A DNA stretch of 64,000 bases from positions 30,628,001 to 30,692,000 of the forward strand of contig CM114272.1 in assembly GCA_050084515.1 (NCBI GenBank). Reading direction: 5' to 3'. Under the pieces are notes generated by a model. The model had not been told where the DNA came from, made no database searches, and was given only the letters and a program-made list of their open reading frames with translations. Positions within the stretch are counted from its first letter, which is position 1, and each line of letters opens with the position of its first letter. This DNA is from Blasia pusilla. Taxonomy: Eukaryota; Marchantiophyta; Marchantiopsida; Blasiales. This document shows positions 16,980-28,930 of the stretch, piece by piece. A program made the translations under genes and the position numbers.

Positions 16980-17884
16980 ATGGCGTCCTTTTGGGACTTT
17001 GAGAGGGGAGGTGGTGGACCTGAGAGTAGCTCTAGAGGGTTTACTCGAAGTGGTGCGAGGTTTCGAGAGTCTCTACACGTGAGAGACCACCTCGATCTCC
17101 TTCTGTGTCATCTTCACACAAGGGGGAGAGTATAGAGGAGGTTATTAGTGCATCACTTCACACATTCAGTGGTCCTACCACTTGGGCATACAAGATGGAC
17201 GACCGGGGTAGAGGACCGCGTAGGTTTTCAAGTGCTATAGGCACTATAGAGTTACACGACTTCATTGCGGAGTTTAGGAGTTGGTGTGACTCATATCAGG
17301 CTAGGAATCTAGAGAGTTCAACCCGTTTAAACATAGAACGAATTGTTCCAACATTTAGAGGGGGCACCCATGGACGATTACCATGAGTTCTCGTAGAGAT
17401 ATGCCCATGAGATTAAGGCGCGGCCTAGAGACTCTACTATGATCCACACTATGTGTCATGGAGTGAGCCATTTCTAGATGAGGAGGAGGAGTCAAGAGAG
17501 GGTTCCTCCATCAGTGATGTTGTATAAGGGGTGACTCGCATTGGAGCACTTATATTGTCCAATCAAGTTCGTCCCAGGTTCAACCATGTGGTTGAGTTCT
17601 TTGCTGAGTTGAGGGCGAGCTACCAGGGGGTACGGACAAAGAAGTTGCGGAGCATCCATGACTTCCAGAGGCTCCTAGGTGAGAGTTTGCGTAAGGCCTA
17701 CACCCGCTTGCACCAGGTTGATTAACGTCACTCAAGGGGTGAGAGAGGCTCAGGCTATCTAGTCATGGAACACGATCCTGGACCGGACTCTGCAGACACG
17801 TGTGCGAGAGGGGTGCTTATTATGAACACCTCCCCTACGTTGAGAGATGTTTTTAGGACCGCCAAGAACATTGAGCGCAACATG
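16980..17884 (+). pseudogene. Gag remnant of element A
   Basis: An ATG at 16980 opens a frame (MASFWDFE..) aligned with the gag start of element B, whose ATG is mutated. A 2-nt difference near 17070 shifts frame. The reading resumes at 17105 (WAYKMDDRGRGPRRFSS) and again at 17531-17725 (FNHVVEFFAELRASYQG .. LLGESLRKAYTRL), which resembles a gypsy capsid helix-rich region. Several stops and frameshifts; it ends where the internal deletion starts. Not functional. Confidence 0.7.
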
Positions 17885-18043
17885 TTTTTAGATTCCGACT
17901 TGTGTCTGTGATATGGATGACAAGAAGGCGACTAATGACGGGGCCACATAAGCATCCAACCTTTTTGCTCTTAGCGTCCGAGAGATGTATGTCATGGTAG
18001 GTAGGGATAGATGGCTATCGGGAGTTAGAGGAACCTAACCACG

Positions 18044-18054
18044 AGATAGGGGGG
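18044..18054 (+). other. Polypurine tract of element A
   Basis: GATAGGGGGGT lies directly before B1, the expected place for the plus-strand primer of a gypsy element. Element B has CTAGGGGGGC at 55031 in the same context. Confidence 0.6.
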
Positions 18055-18417
18055 TGATTGGAGATATTTTGGTACTTTTTGTCTTGTTGTTTGAATGCCA
18101 CGAGTTAGCATGGGATCGTGCGTGTTAGTGTGTATGTTTGTCGACAGCGATGTATGTTGTGTAGCGATGTGTATGCGCATGACAATTGTCATGACCTTGC
18201 CTTGTGATTGTAACCCAAGCCTCTCATTATGAGAGTGGGTGTGGTTTGACATTGAGAGCTATGGTGTTGAGAGAGATTGGATCAAGTTTATTGGAGATTT
18301 TTTGGTACTTGTTGTCTCGTTGTTTGGATGTCATGAGTTAGCATGGGATCGTGTGTGTTAGTGTGTATGTTTGTCGACAACGATGTATGTTGTGTAGCAA
18401 TGTGTATGCGCATGACA
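18055..18417 (+). repeat. Element A 3' end: B1-A2-B2
   Basis: B1 (18055-18186) and B2 (18288-18417) are about 90% alike by eye (shared TTAGCATGGGATCGTG, GTATGTTTGTCGACA, GATGTATGTTGTGTAGC). Between them lies A2 (18187-18287), a shortened copy of the 5' repeat. B1 directly follows the purine tract. This order is not a simple LTR. Confidence 0.8.
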
Positions 18418-18618
18418 TATAACATGTGTTCAACTCTTATAAGAAGGAGTAAGAAAAAAACTCTTGCCGTCAACCAAAAGATATGAGGATCCCCTTTTCA
18501 TTCATTTAGAATTAGAAAGCAACTAGGTGGCCTTCTCCCAATGAGGAAGGCTTCGGTGCTTAAGGTAAGTGCCCACTTGCCTTTCCCGAGAAGAAGATTT
18601 TTGTTTTAATACTATAGA

Positions 18619-18793
18619 CTAGTGTACAACCCGTGCCATGCACATGAGTGAAGGACTAACCATACCACACACAAATTCAAAAGAAATTCTTGTTGCCCAT
18701 AGTATGGGAAACATTTTCTTGTTGCCCAATTGCAACATGTCAAATAGACATGTGTTTGCAAATCAAGAAGACACTCTCCAATAATAATATAGA
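18619..18793 (-). mobile_element. Non-autonomous Helitron, both ends clear
   Basis: Minus strand: A|TCTATATTATTATTGGAG at the 5' end (18793) and GGCACGGGTTGTACACTAG|T at the 3' end (18619). TC start, CTAG end and A/T host bases match Helitron rules. 175 bp, no coding capacity. Confidence 0.8.
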
Positions 18794-18934
18794 TGTCACT
18801 ATTCCAAAATTACTTGTGGTAAGGAGAGTGATATTTAACTTGAATTTTTAGATTGGGATACGGTCCATTTTCATCAATTTTCTGCTGGGAAAATATTTGG
18901 TTGGGGCACACGTAGGGCCGTCGAGGGGATTTGG

Positions 18935-19380
18935 ATCTTAGGACCCGATCCCATGTAGCCGAGGTCGCCATGACCCGGCCCAGGGTTCCCGGTCATCAAG
19001 ATCTTACAGATGTGACGCGCGTACGTTAAAGGGATCCGGATTCGCGCCGCTAGAAGGCAAGGCGCAATCCTTTGCGACTTTGCCACCACCCATTTCCACT
19101 CATCGTGAACCGCCCAAAAAAAGAGAGAAAATAATAACCACAGAAACCCCGACGGAATTCTTTTGATTGTTGTCCGACAAGCGCAGCAACCCTACAATTG
19201 CTAGGGGGCATGGAGGTGGTCCATGGCACCCACTCATTAGGACGCGATCCCATGCGGCCGAGGTCGGCACAACCCAACCTTAGTGGGACTTGAATCGAAT
19301 TCGCTAACCCTCAAGCATGGCGCAAGTCTTTGCGACTTTGTTACCACCCATTTCCATTTCCAGTCGTCACTAACCAACTA
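18935..19380. repeat. Diverged tandem duplication, two copies ~260-300 bp apart
   Basis: GGACCCGATCCCATG..GCCGAGGTCG (18941) recurs as GGACGCGATCCCATG..GCCGAGGTCGG (19240). TTTGCGACTTTG.CACCACCCA (19071) recurs at 19329. No family recognised. Confidence 0.6.
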
Positions 19381-19781
19381 CGAGGAAATAACAGCTAAAA
19401 AAATTATTCCGCTTGGGTCCTATATCAAAATAGGACCCGCCGTGGGAGTGGTAAACGGCCGACCTGGATCTAGCAGGCGGGAGTGACTCCGCCACGTCGG
19501 CAAGAGCATGGGACATGTGAGAAAAGCTCCCCTTCAAAGTTCAAACTTTCGATGTACGAACTTACGAAGCTTCTATCTGTCCGTTCCTGTGCTCGCTCCA
19601 TCACGAAACGCGTCAAGTCATCCATCCATCTCTCGACCACTTTTCTTCATATTTCTTATCCTCTCGCGAGGGAGTGTGCTTGCGGTGATAGGCAGCAGCT
19701 CCATTCAGTCCATTCAGGTGGAGCTGATTTGGGGAGATTTGACGACAGAAGCGCTGCAGCAGCAGCGGGAGAGGGAGAGGG

Positions 19782-21589
19782 ATGTATACGAGCGCGGGGA
19801 TTACAGTGAGGCCGTGGGTGATTTCTAGAACCGGCGCTGCAAGCTCCAAGACCGTGGCTCGCTTCTCCAAATGGGCGTCGGTGTCCGCTCCTCCGCCGTG
19901 GCTTTCTGCTGGGAGTCTGCGATCGTTGCATTCGGTGACGCTGGAGATTCCCGGGCGAGGGGAGTGTGAGGGGCGAGTGCGATGCGGAATTGCGGGAGAT
20001 GAGGGCGTGAAGCACGTTGAATTGTTGAGAGCAGACAGATGGAATCGGAGACGGGACGAACTAGGGTTAGGCTGCGGAAGGGGAGGGCTTTTTCGCCTCC
20101 CAATGCTCGGAGAGGGTTTCTCACCGAACTGCAGAATCTCAGAGAAGAGGCGGAAGTCAGTGAGTGATCTGTCTACACCTTTCTTCGAGAAGTTCGTCGC
20201 ACGTAGTAGTCGTTAATTCATAGTTGCAGCTGCCGTCGTCGGAGATTTAAAACGAATGTGCAGATCATGGATTTGAGTGTTGTTCTTCAGGTGGTTGAAT
20301 TGTCTGGGCCAGCTATAAACCTTGAAGCCAAGGGGATTAGAATCTACATGGCTAGAGAGGGCTGTCTACACCACCGCCGAGAAGAACCATCACCTTTGGA
20401 GTTCGGCTCGCTCTTGCAGGTCTGCTCAGTGGAGTTCACAGTAGTTATGTAACGTTGTTCTGCCCCGTGGAAATTGTTGTGCACTTACAGGTGGACCTGT
20501 GGAGTTTGAATCACCACTGCAGATAGTTTTGTATCCTGACCCCAGATTGAGAAGGAAAAACACCAGAGTCACAGTCTTTGATGAAAGGCTTCAGCAGTTG
20601 GTGAACGAGATGTTTGACATCATGTACAAGTGAGTTGAGAAATGAAGGATCACCCAAATTAGATCTTAGTCACTGTCTTTGATGAAGGCTTGCAATTAAA
20701 TAACCGACTGAGGTTTGTCGTCCTGAACATGAACCATTCATCCGATGTGCCTACATGAATGTGAGGAAGGCGCAGATGGATATAAACAGATGCAGTGCGT
20801 ATTAATCTGGCATGGTTGCTTCGCTCCAGGACAGATGGCGTAGGGTTAGCAGCTCCACAAGTTGGAGCTAATGTAAAGCTTATGCTCTACAACCCAGAAG
20901 GAGTGAGGGGTCAAGGCGCAGAGTATGTGCTTGTAAACCCGAAGATTGTCAAGTACAGCAAACAGCGTGATGTGTTCAAAGAAGGATGTTTGTCATTCCC
21001 TCAACTTGAAGCTGACGTGGAGGTATATCTGGCACCCTTTTTTGTGCTACAATATGCCCCGTCTATGAGTACATGCCCCACTGGGACTATATCATTAACT
21101 CAACCTGTATCTCATCTCGATGGGTTGATTTATTCAGAGACCGCTATCTGTGAAAGTTGAAGCACAGGACATCAAAGGCAAGAAATTCGCTCTGAGTTTA
21201 AAGGGTTGGCAAGCCCGCATATTTCAACATGAGTATGATCATCTTGAAGTAAGTTGTGGCACCAAAAACTGTATTTTTTCAAGGTCAGTGAAGTATTTAG
21301 CTCATTTGTACATTTCTTCTTTCACCTCACAAGAAAGATAACCGTCATGTATGGCTCCATCACCAGGGTGTTCTTTTCCACGATCGAATGACTCCTGAGG
21401 CTTTTAAGTACCATTCAACCCGGCTTACTGGTAACTCCTACAAACTACGCACCATAATTTCTCTTCTGAATACAAACATTTATCTTTACTTATATAGAAC
21501 TGAATTTGATATGGATTGTGCAGAAACTAGAAGAGGCATATGAGAAAGCCACTGGGCGTCCACCTCCGGAAAGGTCGGAACAGAACTAA
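19782..21589 (+). CDS. PDF1B: Peptide deformylase, PDF1B-type, probably plastid
   Basis: Metal-dependent removal of the N-formyl group from nascent organelle-encoded proteins. Exons with clear borders: 20491-20629, 20830-21022, 21138-21248, 21367 to about 21431, and a last exon from about 21500 to the stop at 21589. All three family motifs are present: GVGLAAPQVG, EGCLSFP (metal Cys) and HEYDHLE (metal His pair, catalytic Glu). The SFP form of motif 2 points to PDF1B rather than PDF1A. The ATG at 19782 opens a Ser/Arg-rich frame suited to a transit peptide. Joining it directly to 20491 from the donor at 20159 leaves a phase mismatch, so the first exon end, or an extra exon between 20160 and 20490, is unresolved. 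The C-terminal join (ACTG/AACTG) is also tentative. The neighbour is a convergent sulfurtransferase. Confidence 0.88.
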
Positions 21590-21826
21590 GAAAGGACGTC
21601 CAAAAGCTATTTTCCATTTTAATTCCAGTCAGCCAAATGTGAGATAGAGAGTGGCTAGAAAAGTTGGACCGAATGTAGCATGTCCATATCGTTACGTTGT
21701 ACAAAGGAAAATATGAATTTGAAATGATTGAAAATGCAAGGCCGAAGTGCCACTTGTCATTATTCAAGAATCAAAATAAAAGTCTCAAATGCTCCCGCTC
21801 TGGAAGTGTCGGAAAGAACGCATTTA

Positions 21827-24800
21827 CTAGTAGCTAATTGGCATATTAGAAGCCACAGGCATATTCGGTGTTGTTACCCACTCTGTCCAAGATCCATCAT
21901 ACACAGGCACTTCCTTCTTACCAAGGCGGTAAAGAGCCTGCGGAGAACCCAGTAGTACTATGATTAATAGGGATTTTATTTACTGCTTTGGCACTATATT
22001 TTCAAGGAATTTGAATGGCATGTGGAGGAAGGAATCTGACTCACCAAGGCATTAATGCAAGCCGTGACACCCGTACCACAAGTTGCTGCAATTGGTGCGT
22101 CCAACGAGAGCCCTAAACATAACATGAAATCCATAAGAAATTCTGGCCACATATCAAAACTTTAGTCTTCTGGGAGAGCCATGGAAAACATAGGTGCCCA
22201 CCTTCTCCATTGTAGATTTTGGCCAGTTCTTCTGGTGCCAATAGAGTCCCATCTTTACTCAATACCTGCCAAAACATGCACTAAGCAATGAATCTCTGCA
22301 CATATAATTCGACTTTTAAAAAGAGTTTTAGCTTAAATTATTTGAGAGTTGCACTAATTACCAAGCTTACCTGAGTGAACGGAACACATGCAGATCCGGG
22401 AATATGACCACTTTGGATGCCTGGTCGAGGTTCAGGTGCAGTGCCATCAAACCTGCACAGGGCCACAACCCCATGCCATTTGGATTCTGATTGTGTGCAT
22501 CAGTTCTCACGACATCTTTTGCAAGTATGACTGACCAAGAATTATGTCTCAGATGGAGTATCCCTTCAAAGGACATACCTTCCTTTACTACGAGCATCAA
22601 CAAGCTGATATTCTTTATCCTCCATGTTCTGCCTAACCTGTCACAAATGCACACGGATTGATTGCCATGAGAACACCAGCATATCTTACTATCAAGATGA
22701 ATAATGAAATGAATTTGAAGAACAAAGTACCCAAACTAAACCCTTACTACAAATCTTTAGGGATTTCCATAGTTCATTTTGATAAGGTTGATGGCGGTAC
22801 TGATCCCAAACAATTTTGGTCAAGCATTTTACAAAAGTTTAAGGTTTGGACATGAGAAAAAGCTGATTTAATAAACCCCACAAGGTCATAAAACCAAGAC
22901 TTCTCTTCCTTCTTGGAATTTAGCTAAGTGAAATGCACGCAATGTGAAACTGGGATGCATACCTTATCAAGGGACCACACACGATGTTCTTGCAGTTGTG
23001 CTTTGAAGGAACCAGTTTCTACCTGTGGACACAAAATATGCCGTCTTCCATGAGAGAAGGCGTCAGGTCCAATTCACCACAATTCTCCAAAGTTGGTAGC
23101 AACCAATACTCTGGACACCTCAACTCCCCTTCTACAGGACTTGCTTGAATGCTGAAGCAGATAAAATCTACAAGTATGAACAGAGGACACCTTTTCTTTC
23201 TCATAGATCTTTTTGACTGCACTAGATGCAGACTCAACCCTCGCAATGGCATCAGCAGAGACGGCACTTTCTAGAGGATAGCCTTTTGCTTGCCACAATG
23301 GTAGACCCCCATCTAGCACCCACACCTTCTTGTGTCCAAAGATTTTAAACATCCTGAAATAAACCCACTGTTGTTAGTTTTTCCATCAAGTGTAGAGATG
23401 CCTTTTCAAGCCTTGTTTCTAGTCAGCAACAATCACTCCAGCAGCTCTCATCCTTTCCCAATCAATTTCAACCTACTTCTTTCATGGAAGAACTTGACCC
23501 AGAGATCTATGCATGACCTGGGGTCTCCTCTTACAGATGCAGCATAAGAAACCAAAGAAATTGACGATATGCACATCTTTTAATAGATCAAAACACTTCT
23601 GATTGCAAAATTCATGGGTTTCGGAGTCAGAAGGTGTGGCATTTTCAAGCTTAAACCCCACACCTTTCCTATCAACCACGCTTGATTTGCATTTGCTCCT
23701 TCAGCTCTGCTAGCAAGGAAAAGCCCACTAGACAAACAAGGCTGAATTACACCAAGTCACTTACCACCATACTCGTGCAGCACTGAAGATTCCCTTTCCA
23801 TCGTAAGCAACCAAACTGTCCTCGTTTGAAAGGCCTAATGCAGAAATTGCCGCACTAAAGGCCGTTTCTGTAGGTAGCATGTGCGGCAGCTGTAGATTCA
23901 GGATCCCACATTATAAGTTCCTTGGCTAAAATGCAAATCAACTCTCGACATGCAGAAATTACTCTCATCTCTCTACCCCAGGTTTGTTCAGGGTAAACGC
24001 TTGCGTTAAAACCATCCCATTTCAACAGACATGAGACTCTTAGATTCTGCCTAAAAACGGTTTAAGTTTACAGGAAAGGCTAAGGTGAAGAAGATTTTGA
24101 GGACAGACCAGCTTCTGAAGTGTCACAAGTTGCCAGCCCAGTAATATTAGGTACGAATCACATTATTTCAGCCATAGGAGTTCTGCACAAGTTCAATTAT
24201 TTTTTCAGATTTATTAGCCCCTGTTCTTTATGGGCTTTTCTTCACTCCCCTTTATGGATGGGTACCTAGTATGTAAGGTGAAAACTTCCTGGGATCTATG
24301 ACCTTTTGAAATATGTGACACTCTTCTTAATTGTTCCATTTATTCTCAAAGCATCCTCATGTTGACCTATAAACACTACTTTGAAGCAGTTTTCTACAAG
24401 TGCAAACTGGAGTCCCTCATTGAATCTTGAAGGAAGCACCTAATCTTCCATGGCTAACCACTTGATGCTGCTGTATAACGGTTCCTACAGCTGGTGAGAT
24501 TCTACCTCAACTTGGGAGGTATAGACATTTTATCGAAGCAACTTACACGAAGTTGGAGGTAGAGACGTGCCATCTGTCACTAACTTAAATCACCGACAAT
24601 AAGGGGCATCGCATTTGAGGAGGGTTGGATCAAGGAAAGGCCTGTATACTGAACAATAACCATTATTCAAAATTTGAAAATACAAGTCCAGCTGGCGATG
24701 CGCCGGTCTCAACAGAATTGAAAATGGTCAGGACTGCTTTTATTACCAGTCCCGGGAAAAGGATTAGAGTCTGGAAGTGTAATCCTTAAATTTTTTTACG

Positions 24801-26323
24801 CAATCCACTCCAAATCTCAGCCAAGAAGTATCAATTTAACCAGTATGAAAGGACTGAAAACCTCCACAAATCTTACTGAGTTTTGAGGTGAATCAGGATG
24901 TTGCTCAGGCGTACCTCAGTAACTAACATTCTCCACTTAAGCGCCATCAACTTGCTGTAATTGAGTGTCTAATCAGTGGCTTTGTTTTATAAACTTCATG
25001 CTCACACAGCTCTTGTCTAGTGCTTACAAGTAAGCCTGGAATTCCCTAGCACAAGAGTTTCTCTCAGAAGACGTTGTCAACTATATCCTTCTAGTGTGAC
25101 AAACTACAAGGCCAGAAGACTAACGAAAACACTCCAAATAGATGCTCTTCCCGATTAAATTAAATAAAAGGATAGATCAGAGGTGATATTAGGCTGTGCG
25201 CATACTGTTATCATTGGTGTATTTATTTTCTGTTAAATAATTTGCCATAGCATCAGCCTTACACATGGACATGAAACAAAACCAATCCCCGACTCATTCT
25301 CTAATCCATTCCGCATACCTTAGATGAAGTGTCACTGATTGCATCCAAGTCAAAATACAGCGCGCCCGGTATGCGACTTTCCTGTAAAACGCCCAACCAC
25401 CTGTCCTTTAGGCTCTACAGAAAGCCTCTTCATACAGTCCGATAAGCAAGTAATACCAGCGATAGACTGGGGACAAGCAAATGGGATTCCGCTTTTCATT
25501 ACTCGCAAGTCCGAATTCATGAAAACTTGCACAAGAAGCGCCAAATTAACTCATCACCAAATCCCACCTCCGCCTCTGTACTGGGATCAATTTACATGCC
25601 TAGCGCGAGCTGGAGCTTCCCATGGGGGGGTCCATTTTCCCAAAGGGCTTCACATGTCAACTTCCGTGAGCCCGAAACGCATTACTGGTTGGAGCTTGCA
25701 TGATTTGCAAAAAAATGTACAGTGGAGTAGGGTATCGCAATTCAGCGATGTCATGAAACGCGTCGTTCGTGGATGCCCGGAAAAACTAACCTGCCACTCT
25801 TGGAACGGTTTCCGATTTTCGAATGGCATGTACCAGGATGCATCCAGCACCTGAAGGAGATCGATAGGTGAGAGCAAGATGAGAAACAAAGAAACACGAC
25901 AGTCTAAACCAAATAGGAGAATTTAAACCAAATATGTAACTGCTCCGCTCTGCTTCGAGGCACCAGCTATGGTAAGACTTCAGACGATCGCGGTCGTTAA
26001 TTACTCCATGCAGCAGTCACAGGCAAGGGCACAATTGGAAAGTTTGCAGAAACAGATGGGAGGAAAATGCATGACAAAGAATCTCAGTAGTGAAGCCTTC
26101 GAATACCAACCTTCACATTAGGTTGATTGAGGTGTTCATGCAACCAGTCGACGGACACGACAGGGGAGTTGAGCAGCTCCTCAGCTGCCCCTGGCGAGCC
26201 CTGCGGAACACCGGCATGCACCAAAGTACGGGCAGCACCATCGCCAGGACTCCCTTTCACACCCGCCGCTGCACCGCTCACTCCTGCCATCCACACGCTT
26301 TGCGTCCTCCTCGCCTCCCACAC
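21827..26323 (-). CDS. STR1: Thiosulfate/3-mercaptopyruvate sulfurtransferase, two rhodanese domains
   Basis: Transfers sulfane sulfur from mercaptopyruvate or thiosulfate to acceptors; plant homologues are mitochondrial and cytosolic. Eleven minus-strand exons with GT..AG borders: 26111-26323, 25791-25850, 25319-25381, 23765-23889, 23191-23353, 22963-23022, 22579-22637, 22371-22452, 22202-22265, 22045-22112, 21827-21937. Signatures in order: SPVVSVDWLHEHL, LDASWYMP, YDGKGIFSAARVWW (end of the inactive N-domain), KVWVLDGGLPLW, DARSKGRFDGTAPEPRPG, SGHIPGSACVPF, and the active-site loop CGTGVTACINAL whose Cys carries the persulfide. Then YDGSWTEWVTTP and the stop. No broken frames. An in-frame stop lies just upstream of the Met at 26323; a downstream Met (MAGVSG) is also possible, so the targeting peptide is uncertain. 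Confidence 0.93.
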
Positions 26324-26900
26324 TCCGATCCTCCCCTACAGCCAACGTCCCTCCTCCCAATCAATCCGACACCGTCCCAGCCCCTCCCAACAAAACTCGA
26401 AAACCGTGAGCCGCAAACCAAACAACGCAGAAATCGCGGAAACTGCAGAATTGAATTGCGATCGCTCGCACTCACCCGCCCGCTCCAACCATGCGCCGTG
26501 GACGCGAACCTCCGCACAGTCGAGAACGAAAAGCTCGCGGGCACCACTTTCAGCGTGAGCATTGTCAGTCGATGCTCTTAAACCAAATCCGCGTGAGCGC
26601 AACGCGAAACGATCCGACGAAAAGGGAAACGAAGTAAGACAGAAAAATGAGGAGAGGAGATGTTGAGGGAGAGACAGAGGACGACACGCGAGCGAGCGAA
26701 TATCGCTCCCCGAGTTAGGACCCTACCTCCGGTTCGAGCTACCGGCTCACACGGTACCTCCCAAGTGTCAAGTTAGCCGGGTTAAATCGTAACTTTGCGT
26801 TCGGTTCTTTAACTTTGGCTTAACTTTAAGTTTGGCCCGGAAAGTCACCACGTACTATTAAGGTGCCGATGTTTGATGATTTTTTTTACGAGTGTCATGA
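26324..26900. promoter_or_regulatory. Upstream region of the sulfurtransferase gene
   Basis: GC-richer than its surroundings and directly upstream of the minus-strand start at 26323, so probably 5' UTR and promoter. No specific element identified. Confidence 0.35.
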
Positions 26901-26959
26901 TTTCATATGGCTGGGTAGATTGCACTATCGCGAGGGAATCTCCATGCTACGGGAAAGAG

Positions 26960-27220
26960 AAGATCAGGAGGACTTCATTCTCATGCTATTAAATATAAGG
27001 TGCCTCATCAAAATTTATTTCATCAGAATATTTTTTATACAATATATTTTATACGTATGTGTAATCACCCTCTTTATTTGAATGTCATCCATGTGATCGG
27101 AAAGAGGACTTCATTGCTCATGCTACTAAATATAAGGTGCCTCATCGAAATTTATTTCATCCGAGTATCTCTTTATACACTACATTTCGTGTGTGGTTAC
27201 CTTCCTTATTTGAATGTTCA
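26960..27220. repeat. Tandem duplication near the Helitron's 3' end
   Basis: GAGGACTTCATT..CTCATGCTA.TAAATATAAGGTGCCTCATC occurs at about 26967 and again at about 27112. The two ~140-bp copies are diverged. Confidence 0.7.
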
Positions 27221-28930
27221 TCACTTCCAATGGTAACGTGGATGGAACTTCTCTTCCCTACCCTAGATAACGCTACATACAATTGACCATGAGAAAAAAT
27301 TGGAGTAGGTAAGTCAATGCCAACCTTTTGCAAAGTTTGACCTTGAGACTTATTAATAGTCATAGTAAAAGCCGGTCGAATAGGGAATTGGAACCTACGT
27401 AAATCAAATGGCAAACCTGAATTTGATGCAATCAATGGGATACGTGGAATAAAGACTCGTTCGCCAATATTCTTTCCTGTGATAATTTCAGCATCTATGT
27501 AATGTTGCATAAATCCACGAATGGCCAATTTTCTTTCCTGTGATAATTTCAGCATCTATGTAATGTTGCATAAATCCACGAATCGCCAATCTTGTCTCGT
27601 TTGTTTGTCCATGTGATCCATTCATATTTCGTAATAGCATGATTGGTACACCAATCTTTAGACACAAACGATGCGGAGGAAGTCCAGATGGTAAGCATGT
27701 GTTCAAAAATTCAATTGGATAGATATGACTCATCCCCTCATTCGGAATAGAGTCGACGCTGAGGTAAATGTGTTCCTATACACAATATTCAATGAATTTG
27801 TAAGAAAAAATATTTTTAGTATACAAACTTCCAAAAAATAAAGTTCCCACAAGAAAAAAATTATATGTTACGAGTATATACCTCTCCAAGAAACTGAGAC
27901 ATAACATCTCCATTTATTTCGTCGACATCTTTATTTCTCAAAGTCAAAATAGCCATATCTCTCAAGAAATCAATGTCATGGAATCGGTTAGGAATATTTC
28001 AATAGATCATGTCAATAAGATCGCATATCTTGTTACTTTTAGTAATAATTTTAGATGGTAATTGTATAAATTCTTCTCCCAAATGAGGGTGCAAAAGTAC
28101 ACGACCCTCTCCCACTTCCAATAACCAATCAGCAAAAGCTTGTTGTTCACTACGCAAATGACCTTCCAATATTTGAACTTGCTTGTTTGTTGTCAACTTC
28201 ATGACCTTCACATTAGACCAAAGAGATGACCTCTTTATGGTGGCTTGGATGATTTAAGGCCGATCCCCATGACGAACAAAAGGCAACACTTGACGAAAAT
28301 CACCACCAAATACCATAAGTTTCCCACCATATGGTATTTGTCGTAGACCATCTGAAACAACTCCCATAATATCTTGTAGAGTTCGATTTACAGCCTCAAA
28401 TGCATGACGATGAGCCATAGGTGCTTCATCCCATATAACGAGCATTGCATCACGGATTAAGCGCGCTCCATGACTATTGATTGATAAACTACAAATAAAA
28501 AAAGGGAAATATATTAGAAGTTATAATACCTGGAGTAATTCAAAATTCTGAATGAACATAATTCAAGCTAGTAAAATGACTAGTGACACTTATTTGCAAG
28601 TAGAGCTCTCATGAAGATTGATGGGGATCTTGAAGCGTGAATGAGCAATACGTCCTCCGTCTAACAATAGAGCGGCTATTCCACATGACGCTACGGCCAA
28701 ATCTATACCTCTTATACTCCTTACACTTGCAAGGAGAAGATTATATAAAAAAAGTTTTTCCCGTTCCATCTGGACCGTCGATGAAAAATATTTTTGGAGA
28801 TGATGGAGTATTTGCACATATTTGATCAAGCTCATCATGTATAGCGTCCCAAACAATACGTTGTCCTTCATTAAGACACGCTTCTCCCAATTGCACTTGC
28901 TCAAATAATTCTTATGTATCATATAATAGC
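27157..28930 (-). pseudogene. Helitron helicase domain (Pif1-like), broken
   Basis: Helicase part of RepHel. Motifs, N to C: LGEACLNEGQRIVWDAI entering the domain; Walker A GPDGTGKT near 28765; Walker B VIWDEAPM near 28440; motif III GGDFRQVLPF near 28300; and at the C-terminus FTMTINKSQGQTL with LYVALSRV (motifs V/VI) at 27300-27400. The frame is lost in several places, including a 61-bp tandem duplication. Related to eukaryotic Pif1 helicases; the Rep and element context identify it as Helitron. Confidence 0.82.
27463..27584. repeat. Two 61-bp tandem copies inside the helicase
   Basis: Units 27463-27523 and 27524-27584, both starting GCCAAT and containing TCTTTCCTGTGATAATTTC. A third GCCAAT begins at 27585. 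Sixty-one is not a multiple of three, so the duplication shifts the reading frame. Confidence 0.9.

Larger units (their letters stand above)
14629..18417 (+). mobile_element. Ty3/gypsy element A, internally deleted, split-repeat ends
   Basis: Begins TGTCATAAC and ends GCGCATGACA, flanked by TATA at 14625-14628 and 18418-18421, taken as a 4-bp target duplication. Order: A1 repeat (14629-15124), leader, broken gag start (from 16980), tail, purine tract, B1 (18055-18186), A2 (18187-18287), B2 (18288-18417). Leader, gag and tail align with element B, but everything in B from mid-gag through the PHD finger is missing. The join is at about 17885, where gag text runs straight into the post-PHD tail. 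A is therefore a non-autonomous deletion derivative of the B family. A2 is itself shortened relative to A1. Confidence 0.85.

Noticed and set aside
14629-18417. Split repeats suggested a DIRS/PAT/Ngaro tyrosine-recombinase element.
   Set aside because: The related elements B and C encode an HHCC/DDE integrase, pol order is gypsy, and short target duplications flank the copies. No tyrosine recombinase text was found.
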